NCBI RefSeq assembly: GCF_001310895.1
Contig: NZ_BAZS01000005.1
Span: 62,001 to 126,000 of the forward strand
Direction: 5' to 3'
From: Virgibacillus halodenitrificans JCM 12304
Lineage (GTDB): Bacteria; Bacillota; Bacilli; Bacillales; Amphibacillaceae
Length of the DNA stretch: 64,000 nucleotides
In this document: positions 26,387 to 34,936 of the stretch, piece after piece
Position numbering within the stretch: the stretch's first letter is position 1
Layout of the letters: each line of letters begins with the position of its first letter
Position numbers and translations under genes: made by a program
Notes under the pieces: generated by a model
Seen by the model: the letters and a program-made list of their open reading frames with translations, nothing else
What the model was told of the DNA's origin: nothing
The model's database searches: none

Positions 26387-26827
26387 ATGGATAAAAAACG
26401 TGAAGAACAATTAAATGAGACACTAATGCTTTTTTATTTCGCTTACCGCACATTTACAAATGAACCTGATCGCATTCTTGAAGAGCATGGAATCCAACGT
26501 CTGCATCATCGCATTTTATTTTTTGTAGCTCGAACCCCAAACATAAGTGTGCACGAGCTTTTGAAAACATTAGAAGTAAGCAAACAAGCATTGCACGCTC
26601 CAATGCGACAGCTAATTGAGATGGGATATATAACAAGTGAACCCGCGGAATATGATCGACGTGTCCGAGAGCTTTGTTTAACAGAAAAAGGGCAAAAGCT
26701 TGAGAGGCAATTAAGCAATGTTCAACGTGGCAAAATGAATGCCATCTTTGAAACGATGGGGCCGGATAGCGAGGAAACCTGGAAGCAGGTTATGAAAAAA
26801 ATTATTGATAATGAGAAGGACGAGTAA
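26387..26827 (+). CDS. MarR family transcriptional regulator
   Basis: This 146-residue protein has the winged helix of MarR regulators: ISVHELLKTLEVSKQALHAP and RQLIEMGYITSEPAEYDRRV followed by RELCLTEKG (wing and recognition helix). The dimer should bind the two palindromes at 26221-26239 and 26270-26288 and control itself and the divergent decarboxylase. The ligand is unknown. ATG follows CAGGAGGTAC. Confidence 0.88.
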   Translation: MDKKREEQLNETLMLFYFAYRTFTNEPDRILEEHGIQRLHHRILFFVARTPNISVHELLKTLEVSKQALHAPMRQLIEMGYITSEPAEYDRRVRELCLTEKGQKLERQLSNVQRGKMNAIFETMGPDSEETWKQVMKKIIDNEKDE

Positions 26828-26904
26828 TAGTTGAGGATGTATGGTTAGTGGGATTTTTTAAAATATAAAGCAGACTCGTTCATATTTTAGTAGGAGGAAA
26901 GACA

Positions 26905-27254
26905 GTGAATTCTAAACATATCGTTAAATATCTTACAAATTCAATAATAGTAATTCTGCTATTAATCGCATATGGGTTTTATTCTATCATCATACAGAAG
27001 CTGTTGAGGATGTAGAAGTAAAAAAGGTAGATTGTACAACAAAAGAGCATGTGAATGTGAACGATAAAAAGATACTGTGTAAGGAAGATTATTATTTATT
27101 TGTTAATGGTGAAAAGGTAGTAGTAGAAGATAAAAACACGTGGAGCTTAATAAAAGAAGATAAAAAATATGATCTTGAATATGAATGGCATGCGTTTCAT
27201 ACACCTAAAGTGAAAACAATAAATATAGCAGGTGAAGGGAATAAAAAGCATTAG
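26905..27254 (+). pseudogene. Membrane-anchored small protein, frameshifted
   Basis: GTG at 26905 follows GTAGGAGGAAA. The frame begins with a membrane segment (SIIVILLLIAYGFY) and soon stops. Another frame continues without its own start as YHHTEAVEDVEVKKVDC then NDKKILCKEDYYLF to 27254. Together they give a normal signal-anchor protein of about 115 residues; one indel near 26985 explains the break. The family is not recognised. Confidence 0.55.
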
Positions 27255-27374
27255 AATAAATATTATTAGGGCGGAAATTTATTGAATGTGAATTGGACTC
27301 CAATAATATTGTGTGTACAAATCTTTCGTTACACACGCCTTGCTTTATGACACGTGAAAGAAGGGGGAGGTTAG

Positions 27375-28232
27375 GTGTTAACTCGAGTCATTCAACAATT
27401 TAATCTTAGGGTATTATCTGTTAATGAGGTAGAAGATTCCTGTAGTTCCACAGTGTATAAATGTAATTTACTTAACGGTGAAATTATTTTTTTGAAGATT
27501 CCTTACACAAAATTGAAGTATGAGCGTGAATTGGAAGCATATCAGATATTAAAAGATAAAGTTTCCATTCCGCAAATGTTAGATTACTGGTCTGGGGATG
27601 AAACGTGTCCAGGCGCTTTCTTACTTTCTGAGTTAAAGGGGAAGCCGTTAACAAATAAAGATTTACCCAAAGTAGCTTTTCAAGTTGGAGAACTTCATGC
27701 TTCCATGCACCAAATTCAGCCATCTTCGCAGTTAAGTGGAATACGAAATGAATTTCCGAACTGGGCAAATTTTGTGGAGCGCCAATTTTATAGTTTCGCT
27801 GAAGATGTACAGAAAGTGATAAATGAAAATTTATACACACAGGCTTTGAAAAAGTTTGAAAACATGAAACTACAGCTCCCACCTTCTGATGGTCCAAGTT
27901 TTATACACATGGATTTTCGTCCGGCAAATATAATTATTGATGGAGAGAAAGTCTCTGGGGTCATAGACTTTGAGAGCGTGCGATTTGGTTCAACAGAAAT
28001 TGATTTCACCAAAATATATCGTGATTATTTAAGTTTTGATGATGAGTTGTTTCAGTCATATCAAGAGGGCTATAAGAACATAAGACCATTACTAGATTTA
28101 GAGGTCGTATTACCCTTTTATCAATTTACCGATGCTTTTAATAGTATTGGCTGGTGTAAGCGGCGCGGTTTGGAGAAAAATGCATCTTTTCTTGAAGAAA
28201 ATCTTTCTATCTTAAAAAGGATGTTAATCTGA
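27375..28232 (+). CDS. APH-family (aminoglycoside phosphotransferase-like) kinase
   Basis: This 285-residue protein has the APH/choline kinase fold. FIHMDFRPANIIIDGEKVSG holds the catalytic Asp (HxDxxxxN) and VIDFESVRFG the metal Asp. The N-lobe lysine would be in FLKIPYTKLKYERELEAYQI. Many such kinases phosphorylate antibiotics, sugars or amino compounds, so resistance is not certain. GTG follows GGGGGAGG. Confidence 0.85.
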   Translation: MLTRVIQQFNLRVLSVNEVEDSCSSTVYKCNLLNGEIIFLKIPYTKLKYERELEAYQILKDKVSIPQMLDYWSGDETCPGAFLLSELKGKPLTNKDLPKVAFQVGELHASMHQIQPSSQLSGIRNEFPNWANFVERQFYSFAEDVQKVINENLYTQALKKFENMKLQLPPSDGPSFIHMDFRPANIIIDGEKVSGVIDFESVRFGSTEIDFTKIYRDYLSFDDELFQSYQEGYKNIRPLLDLEVVLPFYQFTDAFNSIGWCKRRGLEKNASFLEENLSILKRMLI

Positions 28233-28286
28233 GAGACAACCCGTCTTACTTCATAAATAAAGAGCAGTGGGAAAGGGGGAAATTGT

Positions 28287-28682
28287 TTGTCAAAAGGGTT
28301 ACTTCACCATATAGAAATATACGTTTCTGATTTAAAGAAATCTGCTGAGTTTTGGGGATGGCTACTCGAAGAATTAGGGTACCGCTCCTATCAAAAATGG
28401 GAGTATGGACAAAGCTGGAAGATAGAAGATACATATATTGTTTTTGTACAAACAGAGGAAGGCTTTCTTGATGTTTCGTACCATAGAAAGCGGGTAGGTT
28501 TAAATCATGTGGCGTTTCACGCTGAATCCAGACAACACATAGATGAGATGACCGAGAAGCTAAACAATAGAGGAGTCACCATACTTTATCAAGACCAGCA
28601 TCCATTTGCTGGCGGAGATGATTATTATGCTATTTACTTTGAAGATCCTGATAGAATAAAAGTAGAGCTTGTGGCACCTTAA
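28287..28682 (+). CDS. VOC superfamily (glyoxalase-like) protein
   Basis: This 131-residue protein has the metal-site pattern: His in LLHHIEIYV, His in GLNHVAFHA and Glu in RIKVELVAP. It resembles the fosfomycin-resistance and dioxygenase branch by layout but the substrate is unknown. TTG start follows AAAGGGGGAAA. A second VOC gene follows 105 bases downstream. Confidence 0.85.
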   Translation: MSKGLLHHIEIYVSDLKKSAEFWGWLLEELGYRSYQKWEYGQSWKIEDTYIVFVQTEEGFLDVSYHRKRVGLNHVAFHAESRQHIDEMTEKLNNRGVTILYQDQHPFAGGDDYYAIYFEDPDRIKVELVAP

Positions 28683-28787
28683 CGAAAAAAACCCGATTTA
28701 TTAAATCTTTGTAATATAAATTGTGCTAAAATTAACTTAAATCAAAATATGAATGAAGGTCGGAATTAGAAAACGAGGTATTAACAG

Positions 28788-29147
28788 ATGTGGAGAAAAA
28801 TAGAATGTCTTGCTGTTTATACAAACGATATTCGTAAATCAATTAATTTTTATCAATCACTTGGGTTAACAAAAGCGTGGGAAGCATACCAAGATGATGA
28901 AAAACAATGGCAACTTGTAGGTATGCGATTTCCCGATGGTAATTCTGAATTAGTGTTAAAAAACAATCCGGATTTAAACTTTGCTGAGACGGAGATTGTA
29001 GTTGAAGATGTTAAGGCTATCTATGAAGCTTTAAAATTTGATACTGAAGTTGAATGGATTCGCACCCCATTTCCTAATAGTTTAGGTGGACATGTGGCAG
29101 TAATGAAGGCTCCAGACGACAATGTATTTGTGTTAGTAGGGAAATGA
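28788..29147 (+). CDS. VOC superfamily (glyoxalase-like) protein
   Basis: This 119-residue protein begins CLAVYTNDIRKSINFYQSLG, typical of a glyoxalase half, and ends GGHVAVMKAPDDNVFVLVGK. It lacks the terminal glutamate and looks like a non-metal or altered-metal member. ATG lies after a GAGGTATTAAC purine stretch. It may be co-transcribed with the VOC gene upstream. Confidence 0.8.
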   Translation: MWRKIECLAVYTNDIRKSINFYQSLGLTKAWEAYQDDEKQWQLVGMRFPDGNSELVLKNNPDLNFAETEIVVEDVKAIYEALKFDTEVEWIRTPFPNSLGGHVAVMKAPDDNVFVLVGK

Positions 29148-29199
29148 TGGAACATTAAATTGATATAACACTTAATTAACGTTTTATTAGGGGATGAAT

Positions 29200-29721
29200 A
29201 TGTTGCCAAAAGAAAAAATAGTTATCCGAACAGCAAATACCAAAGATGCACCAAGAATTTTACAAATTGAGCGTGAAGTCGTGTCAGAAGAGACTTTTTT
29301 GATAACTTCATTAGAAGAATTTGATAAGACAGTAGATCAGCAAAGTGATTGGATAGAAAATATGATACATAACGATAGAGAAACGATGCTGGTTGCTGAA
29401 TATTCCGGGCAAGTAGTAGGGTGGATCGTGTTTATGTCACAAAACAGAATAAGGTTATCTCACACCGGTTCCTTTGGAATGATGATTGAAAAAAACTTTA
29501 GGAATATGGGCATTGGGAAATTATTAATAAACGGTATATTGGATTGGGCGGAAGTAAATCCATGTATTGAAAAAGTTTCTTTAGGTGTTTTTTCAACAAA
29601 TAAAAGAGCAATAGCTTTATATAAAAAGATGGGATTCATAGAAGAAGGGCGAAAAGTTAGAGAGTTCAAGATAAGTGACACGGAATATGTTGATGATGTC
29701 TTAATGTATAAACTCGTTTAA
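29200..29721 (+). CDS. GNAT family N-acetyltransferase
   Basis: This 173-residue protein begins PKEKIVIRTANTKDAPRILQ and has GMMIEKNFRNMGIGKLLING as acetyl-CoA loop, then RAIALYKKMGFIEEGRKVRE, which fits RimI/RimJ-type acetyltransferases. ATG at 29200 is 6 bases after GGGG; the ATG at 29194 is too close. Substrate unknown. Confidence 0.88.
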   Translation: MLPKEKIVIRTANTKDAPRILQIEREVVSEETFLITSLEEFDKTVDQQSDWIENMIHNDRETMLVAEYSGQVVGWIVFMSQNRIRLSHTGSFGMMIEKNFRNMGIGKLLINGILDWAEVNPCIEKVSLGVFSTNKRAIALYKKMGFIEEGRKVREFKISDTEYVDDVLMYKLV

Positions 29722-29775
29722 TTGTTATTAGGTTAACGAAAGTCCGTCCAAAAATGATTTGTATTCTCCATCCTG

Positions 29776-29852
29776 CTTATGTAGATATTTGTTTGAATTC
29801 TTCATAACAAGGAAAATATTAAGTATGAAGATTCAAAAGCAGGAAAAAAGGA
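29776..29852. repeat. Imperfect long palindrome
   Basis: CCTGCTT (29776-29782) with TTGAATTCTTCAT (about 29794-29806) pairs with ATGAAGATTCAA and AGCAGG (29828-29852). It could be the terminator region of the upstream GNAT gene or a mobile palindrome. No T run follows. Confidence 0.35.
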
Positions 29853-29862
29853 GGTGCTTTTT

Positions 29863-30018
29863 ATGAACTGGACCCTTCCTGTTGGTTTAGCCATCGGAAC
29901 ATTTATCGGAATTTATATAACATCCCAAGCAGTTTTCCAAAGTTTAATCGGTTCTTTTGCTGCATTGCTGATTGGTCTTATAATTTCACTTATTTTATAC
30001 AAGAGAAAAAGAGTATAA
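29863..30018 (+). CDS. Small two-TM membrane protein
   Basis: This 51-residue protein has two hydrophobic helices (LPVGLAIGTFIGIYI and SLIGSFAALLIGLIISLILY) with a basic tail KRKRV. Start ATG follows AAAAGGAGG. The organisation is similar to the protein at 53810 (residues GLFVGIIIFIKE ... IGAIAALIGYLIG). Function unknown. Confidence 0.65.
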   Translation: MNWTLPVGLAIGTFIGIYITSQAVFQSLIGSFAALLIGLIISLILYKRKRV

Positions 30019-30105
30019 AGCAATAATCTGGATTTTTCTTATAACAAATTTCCTTGAATATCAACTTAATTATCAACTTAGAACTTATTTTATAGGAGGT
30101 ATAAA

Positions 30106-30273
30106 GTGAGTATCGATAATAAAACTACTGAAGAAAAAATGGATCAACAGAGAAATGACATAGAGAGAAAAAAGCATTATGACACAGTAGTTGGTTTAGG
30201 CTGGAAGAACTTTGGAATAGCATTTTTTGTGATAGTGATAGCTATTGTAATATATGTTTTTTTCTTTCGTTAA
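30106..30273 (+). CDS. Small C-tail-anchored protein
   Basis: This 55-residue protein has a charged N-terminus (TTEEKMDQQRNDIERKKHYD) and one C-terminal membrane helix (FGIAFFVIVIAIVIYVFFFR). GTG follows TATAGGAGGTATAAA. Function unknown. Confidence 0.65.
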   Translation: MSIDNKTTEEKMDQQRNDIERKKHYDTVVGLGWKNFGIAFFVIVIAIVIYVFFFR

Positions 30274-30349
30274 GTATGTGAAAGTATATTTTTCAGCACC
30301 CTATAGAAAGTTTCCCTGAAGTGCGTAAAAAGAAGGGGGGATTAAAAGA

Positions 30350-30637
30350 GTGCCTGTTTGCCAGAACTGTAAGAACAAATGGAGTTGGAAACAAACGATC
30401 AAGAAAACTACCACCTTAGACCCCGCTATGATTTGCCACCAAACCCAAAGGTCAAAAACAAAATGTGCATTATTAACTCCTATCATTCTATTACCCTTGC
30501 TATTGAATATATTTTACGAACCAGGCATCCATGTTTTGATATTACTATTTATTTTCTTCCTTTTAGCTATGTCGCTATTCCCTTTTTTAGTTGAGCTAAG
30601 CAGTGAAGAAAAATATATTAATTTCTTTGAGAAATGA
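30350..30637 (+). CDS. CxxC-20-CxxC family protein with a lost zinc Cys
   Basis: This 95-residue protein starts MPVCQNCKNKWSWKQTIKK, then has ICHQT in place of the second CxxC, followed by two membrane helices and the family ending FPFLVELSSEE. The relative at 53060 has intact C4-C7 and C29-C32, so the last Cys here is T32. A zinc ribbon made from these cysteines would be incomplete. GTG start follows AAGGGGGG. Confidence 0.8.
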   Translation: MPVCQNCKNKWSWKQTIKKTTTLDPAMICHQTQRSKTKCALLTPIILLPLLLNIFYEPGIHVLILLFIFFLLAMSLFPFLVELSSEEKYINFFEK

Positions 30638-30737
30638 AGATGGCTGATTGAAGAGGGAGGAAGTCTTTTAACGTTCATAAATAGTATCTATACTACGATG
30701 TAATAGTTTAATATACGATGTTATGGGAGGATATGGG

Positions 30738-31757
30738 ATGAAAAAGTTACCTTTTCTTTTATTTTTATTTTTGATAGCGCTTACTGCATGTAGTTATGAT
30801 TCGGATAATCCAGCTTCCTCTCAGGATAATGATAAGAAAGCTTCCGAACAATCAGCCCATAGCTCAGCGACGGAAGCAGATACAACAAAGGAAGAAGTCC
30901 CAAGCTCTTTTTCATTTACATATAAGGATCAACAATTTGAAGTTGTCTATTATTATAAGAGCTTCCTGGAGTATATCGAAAAGGCAGAACAGCAACCTGA
31001 AAATTTAAATGGTTTATATATAGAAACAATTATTAATCCAATAGCAGAAGAGAGGGGGATCCGGCTGTCAAAAGGGTGGGGTTTCGGAACACCTAGGGAA
31101 CTAGAAACTTTAGAAAAATATCTAAAATCATTAATAGATAATCAAGATACAATACATAAAATAATTACAGATTCATTGAAAAAGTCAGCGAATGAACTCC
31201 AACCAGGAGCTGATAAATACGTATATGTATTTCCTGCAAATCCAGAGGATAATCACGTTATGGAAACAATGGAGGGTGTGGCAGCTTCTGCATGGAGTGA
31301 AAACTTCTTTGCCATTCAAATTGCTCCTCCTTATTTTGAAGAGAAAAGTTTAAAACAGGCAGTTGCACACGAGTATCATCATACCGTCTTTTTTAAGAAG
31401 AATGAATTGAGTTATACCTTATTAGAATCTGTCCTGATTGAAGGGAAGGCAGACACGTTTGCAAAGATAATATATCCAGATATTCAGATGCCATGGAGCA
31501 ATTTTTCTTCGGAGGAAAATGAAAGTCAAACATGGAAAGTGCATAAGGAAAATATGACCTCCGCTATGCCTTCCATTCAAGATGACTTCTTCCTGGGTAA
31601 TACAAGTAAAGGGTTACCTCAATGGGCGAATTATAAAATAGGGAACAAAATAATGGAGAGTTTTATCGAGGAAAAACCAAATATTACCATTGGCGACTGG
31701 ACAGATATGCCAGCAAATGAAATTCTTGAGAAAAGTAAGTATGCAGAAAAACATTGA
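30738..31757 (+). CDS. DUF2268-type lipoprotein, predicted zinc protease
   Basis: This 339-residue lipoprotein has the signal peptide KKLPFLLFLFLIALTACSYD with lipobox LTAC, then a low-complexity S/E/K linker. The catalytic part has AVAHEYHHTVFF (HExxH zinc motif) and ESVLIEGKADTFAKIIYP with a later Glu, the DUF2268 layout. It is probably attached to the outer face of the membrane. The ATG is preceded by GGGAGG. It and the next gene, 20 bases downstream, form an operon ending in a hairpin at 32401. Confidence 0.8.
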   Translation: MKKLPFLLFLFLIALTACSYDSDNPASSQDNDKKASEQSAHSSATEADTTKEEVPSSFSFTYKDQQFEVVYYYKSFLEYIEKAEQQPENLNGLYIETIINPIAEERGIRLSKGWGFGTPRELETLEKYLKSLIDNQDTIHKIITDSLKKSANELQPGADKYVYVFPANPEDNHVMETMEGVAASAWSENFFAIQIAPPYFEEKSLKQAVAHEYHHTVFFKKNELSYTLLESVLIEGKADTFAKIIYPDIQMPWSNFSSEENESQTWKVHKENMTSAMPSIQDDFFLGNTSKGLPQWANYKIGNKIMESFIEEKPNITIGDWTDMPANEILEKSKYAEKH

Positions 31758-31777
31758 TTTATAGAGGAGGCATTTTA

Positions 31778-32335
31778 TTGAAAAGGTCTTTACTGTTTTC
31801 TGTTTTAATTTCTTTAATTTTGTTAGCAGGTTGTAGCAGTATGTCAAAATATGATGATAATGAAGTAGCAGCCATTATAAAAGAACAGGAGATTACAGTG
31901 GGTGAGCTGCGTTTTTTATACCCTGACGATAAAGCACTAGATTATCTGGATTGGGCTATAAAAGTTGAATTGGTAAAGCAAGAAATAGAGGAAATGAACG
32001 TTGATATTTCTGACAAGCTAAGTGTTGGTGAGGACGATGACTGGTTTGGTCAACTTCCACCTGAAAACACAGAAGATCAAGGCGGAAAGCAAATTCGTAA
32101 GTTTGCTGAATCACAAGCAAAAAAGCTAAACATGAAGCCTGAAGAATTTCAAAAACAATATGCCAAGATAATCAATGAACAAAATGCCTATATGGTTACT
32201 TATTTAGAAGAAAAGACAGGAATTGAAAACGTTGAGGATGAAACAGCATTGGATGAATTAAATGAAAAAGGTGATGCTTTACTGGAGGAGTTGGTGAAAG
32301 AAAATAAAGATGAAATAGAAGTGTTAATCCAGTGA
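31778..32335 (+). CDS. Lipoprotein, SurA/PrsA-like region possible
   Basis: This 185-residue lipoprotein has KRSLLFSVLISLILLAGCSS with lipobox LAGC. The mature part is helical and charged (DNEVAAIIKEQEITVGEL, ending EELVKENKDEIEVLIQ). The NDNEVAAIIKEQ and LVKQEIEE stretches recall the N-terminal helical domain of foldase-type lipoproteins, but no PPIase domain is present. TTG follows GAGGAGG. It is second gene of the operon with 30738. Confidence 0.65.
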   Translation: MKRSLLFSVLISLILLAGCSSMSKYDDNEVAAIIKEQEITVGELRFLYPDDKALDYLDWAIKVELVKQEIEEMNVDISDKLSVGEDDDWFGQLPPENTEDQGGKQIRKFAESQAKKLNMKPEEFQKQYAKIINEQNAYMVTYLEEKTGIENVEDETALDELNEKGDALLEELVKENKDEIEVLIQ

Positions 32336-32400
32336 CCTTTCTAAGGGTTGGGTGCACTTCCGTAAGCCAATATCGTATAGGGCATATGCAGGTAAGCAGA

Positions 32401-32436
32401 AGCCGATTTCTTTTATAAGAAGTTGGCTTTTTTATA
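32401..32436 (+). terminator. Intrinsic terminator of the lipoprotein operon
   Basis: AGCCGATTTCTT and AAGAAGTTGGCT form a 12-base stem with a TTAT loop, followed by TTTTTTAT. Confidence 0.8.
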
Positions 32437-32530
32437 TTTCATGTAATATTTATCTTGTATTTTAGCAAGTTTAAATGTAAGATTAATATAACAATATGTT
32501 AGATATATATTCCATTATGTAGGTGAGTAT

Positions 32531-32725
32531 ATGGTAAGTAAAATGAAACTGGCTAGAGTAGAAGCAGGCCTAACCCAGGCACAACTTGCAAAGCAAGTAA
32601 ATGCGACAAGGCAAACAATTGGATTAATTGAAAAAAGAGAATACAACCCCAGTTTGAATTTGTGTATTGCAATAGCCAAAGCATTAAATAAAACATTAGA
32701 TGATTTATTTTGGGAAGGTGATTAA
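32531..32725 (+). CDS. XRE-family regulator (short, YozG-like)
   Basis: This 64-residue protein is a single helix-turn-helix: ARVEAGLTQAQLAKQVNATR then QTIGLIEKREYNPSLNLCIA. It matches the short HTH proteins that regulate a neighbouring membrane gene in Bacilli. Its stop TAA ends one base before the ATG of the next gene, so the two are co-translated. Confidence 0.85.
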   Translation: MVSKMKLARVEAGLTQAQLAKQVNATRQTIGLIEKREYNPSLNLCIAIAKALNKTLDDLFWEGD

Positions 32726-33205
32726 ATGATACATTCATTTTTAAATGTTTTTTTACCAGAAGATGAATATAAACGTTTACGGGTTTTATATTTTATGGCT
32801 GAAGCAGCATTTCTAATTGGTGCACTGTTGATGTTGGGATCTGCTTTAAACAATTACTGGTTAGAGTGGAATTTTGGAGCAACTGAAGTAACTTTTATTC
32901 TCATGATGGTTCCAATGCTTATGGCGGGATATACATATTTCCGATACATCTTCTCAGGAATAGAACATACAGAAGTATCGAATAACCAAAGCTATAAAAA
33001 GGAACGGCGTGTTGCTGGCAAGCGTGCTTTGTCAGTGGGTGTTATATTTTTTATCATTCTCCTCATCGTTAAAGGGATTCCGAGCAACTATGGTGAGGGA
33101 ATCGACCTGATTGCTCTTCCGATAGTTTTCATGCTTTTATATTTCCTTTTCGATTTAATTTCCCTAAAGCGTTCTGCGAAGAAAAATACTGATTTAGAGG
33201 ATTAG
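32726..33205 (+). CDS. Membrane protein paired with XRE regulator
   Basis: This 159-residue protein has four predicted membrane segments. It starts MIHSFLNVFLPEDEYKRLRV and ends LFDLISLKRSAKKNTDLED. ATG follows the XRE stop directly. The paralog at 38428 has the same opening and the same LISLKRS end but carries a frameshift. The role is unknown; the pair is typical of small regulator-membrane protein modules. Confidence 0.75.
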   Translation: MIHSFLNVFLPEDEYKRLRVLYFMAEAAFLIGALLMLGSALNNYWLEWNFGATEVTFILMMVPMLMAGYTYFRYIFSGIEHTEVSNNQSYKKERRVAGKRALSVGVIFFIILLIVKGIPSNYGEGIDLIALPIVFMLLYFLFDLISLKRSAKKNTDLED

Positions 33206-33218
33206 GTCATCAAGCATA

Positions 33219-33263
33219 AAAATAGAGAAATGGATGGTATATACCCATCCATTTCTCTATTTT
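33219..33263. terminator. Bidirectional terminator
   Basis: AAAATAGAGAAATGGATGG and CCATCCATTTCTCTATTTT form an 18-19 base stem with a 7-base loop, with A and T tracts on both sides. It separates the convergent genes ending at 33205 and 33301. Confidence 0.9.
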
Positions 33264-33300
33264 ATAGGACAGGCGAAAAGAACTGCCGTGTGAAGCACCA

Positions 33301-34041
33301 CTAATAGTCCTGATCTTCGTTTGATGCATAAGCAATACAACGTTCCACAAACTCAAGTACATCTTCCTCTATTGGAAATAGTCCTGTTTCCTCAGCAGGT
33401 AGCTTTCTAACCTCCCAGAACTTATCTGCTAACGCTGTATCCCCTGCAAAGGAATTATTTGAGACTTCTATTAACTTTAAAGCAATTTGGACGCCTTCTT
33501 CTGATTCCGGTTTAATATTGTGTTTTATACACCATTCTATTTGTCGCAACAGGGATATATATTGATGTGTCGTTTTATCATTATTACTCAGATTCGGTAG
33601 GGTGTTTTGTAAAATGACTTGTTCATGCTCCTGAAAATAATTGAGCCATTTTTTATGGTTCTTTCGTGAATTTTGTACAAGCTCGGAAACACGTTCCCAA
33701 GACAAAGATTCTTCTAAATCTATTAAGTTGATTAATGTGGTTGTATTGGAAATACTTGTTTGTATTTCTGATAGTTGTTCTTGTAAGTAATTGTAGTGAG
33801 AGATTAGGATTTGTTTATAGGAAAGCTTATCCAACATCCCGCGAATATCTTCTAATGGAAGGGAAAGGGATTTAAGAATCAATATCTTTTCTAATTGAAA
33901 TAAGTCATCTTCAGAATAATATCGCTTTCCGTTAGCATCTTTAAAACTAGGTGTAAGGAGTTTAATCTGATCATAATATCGGAGTGTACGGACAGATATA
34001 TTTCGCTGTTTAGATAACTCCCCAGTGGTCCATCGCTCCAT
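33301..34041 (-). CDS. MerR family regulator with TipAS-like domain
   Basis: This 246-residue protein has the MerR DNA-binding part: TTGELSKQRNISVRTLRYYD then KRYYSEDDLFQLEKILILKS. A coiled helix follows, and the C-terminal region (LRQIEWCIKHNIKPESEEGV, ending GLFPIEEDVLEFVERCIAYA) looks like a TipAS antibiotic-recognition domain. The gene is divergent from the CPBP protease gene and the palindrome between them fits its operator. The inducer is unknown. Confidence 0.8.
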   Translation of the reverse strand: MERWTTGELSKQRNISVRTLRYYDQIKLLTPSFKDANGKRYYSEDDLFQLEKILILKSLSLPLEDIRGMLDKLSYKQILISHYNYLQEQLSEIQTSISNTTTLINLIDLEESLSWERVSELVQNSRKNHKKWLNYFQEHEQVILQNTLPNLSNNDKTTHQYISLLRQIEWCIKHNIKPESEEGVQIALKLIEVSNNSFAGDTALADKFWEVRKLPAEETGLFPIEEDVLEFVERCIAYASNEDQDY

Positions 34042-34066
34042 TTCCTTCCCTCCTCAAAATAAAAAC

Positions 34067-34097
34067 TTGCTGGTAACGTTACGTAACCTATTATAGT
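34067..34097 (+). promoter_or_regulatory. MerR-type promoter of the CPBP protease gene
   Basis: TTGCTG (-35) at 34067-34072 and TATAGT (-10) at 34092-34097 are 19 bases apart, the long spacer typical of MerR-controlled promoters. The near-perfect palindrome GGTAACGTTACGTAACC at 34072-34088 lies in the spacer. Confidence 0.7.
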
Positions 34098-34129
34098 TGG
34101 ATTATACCATAGGGGAAGAGGGGTAACGA

Positions 34130-34834
34130 ATGGAAAGTAATCAAATGAACTGGAAAGAGAAAGACCAATGGGGTTTGAAAGAATTTATATTTTTAATGTT
34201 GCTGGAATTTGTATTTGTAATTGGTGGTATTAAATTCATTGTTCACCCAATTTATTTAAGCTGGTTTGAGAATGATTTATATGCTGGAACTTTCCTAGGG
34301 TTAACCATGGCGGTAATTCTAGTTCTAGGCGTTTATTTTATTGCCATCCGTCCAAAAAAACTCTCATGGAGTGAAGTAGGAATCAAACCATTCGCCAAAA
34401 AGGACTGGAAAATCATTATAATATATTCTGTAATTTTAATGGTTGGTGCTGTGTTAATTGTAGTTCTTACGAGTTTGATAGGTAATACTTATGAGAACAG
34501 TAAAACGGAAGCAATGCAGCAAAACGTAACTTTCTTTTCGTTGCTAATTGCTTTTATTTCTGCTGCAGTCATCTCACCCTTATATGAAGAAATTTTTTAT
34601 CGCGGGTTTTTATATCGTTGGCTACGAACACGCATAGGGTTGAATGGAGCAATTTTGCTTAGTTCACTAATATTTACAGTTATTCATATACCCACATATA
34701 ATGCGATGCCTGTAAACTTCTTTAGTGGAATTATCTTTGCATTGGCGTATGAACGAACAGACTCAATATGGCCATCAGTTATTATTCATGGTTTAACGAA
34801 TGGGATTATGGTTCTATTGACAGGTTTAGCATGA
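34130..34834 (+). CDS. CPBP family intramembrane protease
   Basis: This 234-residue membrane protein has the CPBP (Abi/CAAX-like) motifs: SPLYEEIFYRGFLYRWL (EExxxR), FTVIHIPTYN and VIIHGLTNGI, which hold the metal-binding residues in membrane helices. Such proteases are linked to bacteriocin self-immunity and peptide cleavage; the substrate is unknown. The MerR/TipAS regulator divergent to it may induce it by an antibiotic-like ligand. Confidence 0.85.
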   Translation: MESNQMNWKEKDQWGLKEFIFLMLLEFVFVIGGIKFIVHPIYLSWFENDLYAGTFLGLTMAVILVLGVYFIAIRPKKLSWSEVGIKPFAKKDWKIIIIYSVILMVGAVLIVVLTSLIGNTYENSKTEAMQQNVTFFSLLIAFISAAVISPLYEEIFYRGFLYRWLRTRIGLNGAILLSSLIFTVIHIPTYNAMPVNFFSGIIFALAYERTDSIWPSVIIHGLTNGIMVLLTGLA

Positions 34835-34936
34835 AGCCATTGCTTAAAAATAGCGTAAACTCTAACAGTGCATGACGAGCTCTTACATTATAAATAAATG
34901 CCATGTAGGCTTAGAAAAGGATAAGGAAGTGACAAT

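Noticed and set aside
27484-27897. 137-codon - strand frame inside the APH gene
   Set aside because: It is antisense to a gene with clear kinase motifs and has no ribosome site.
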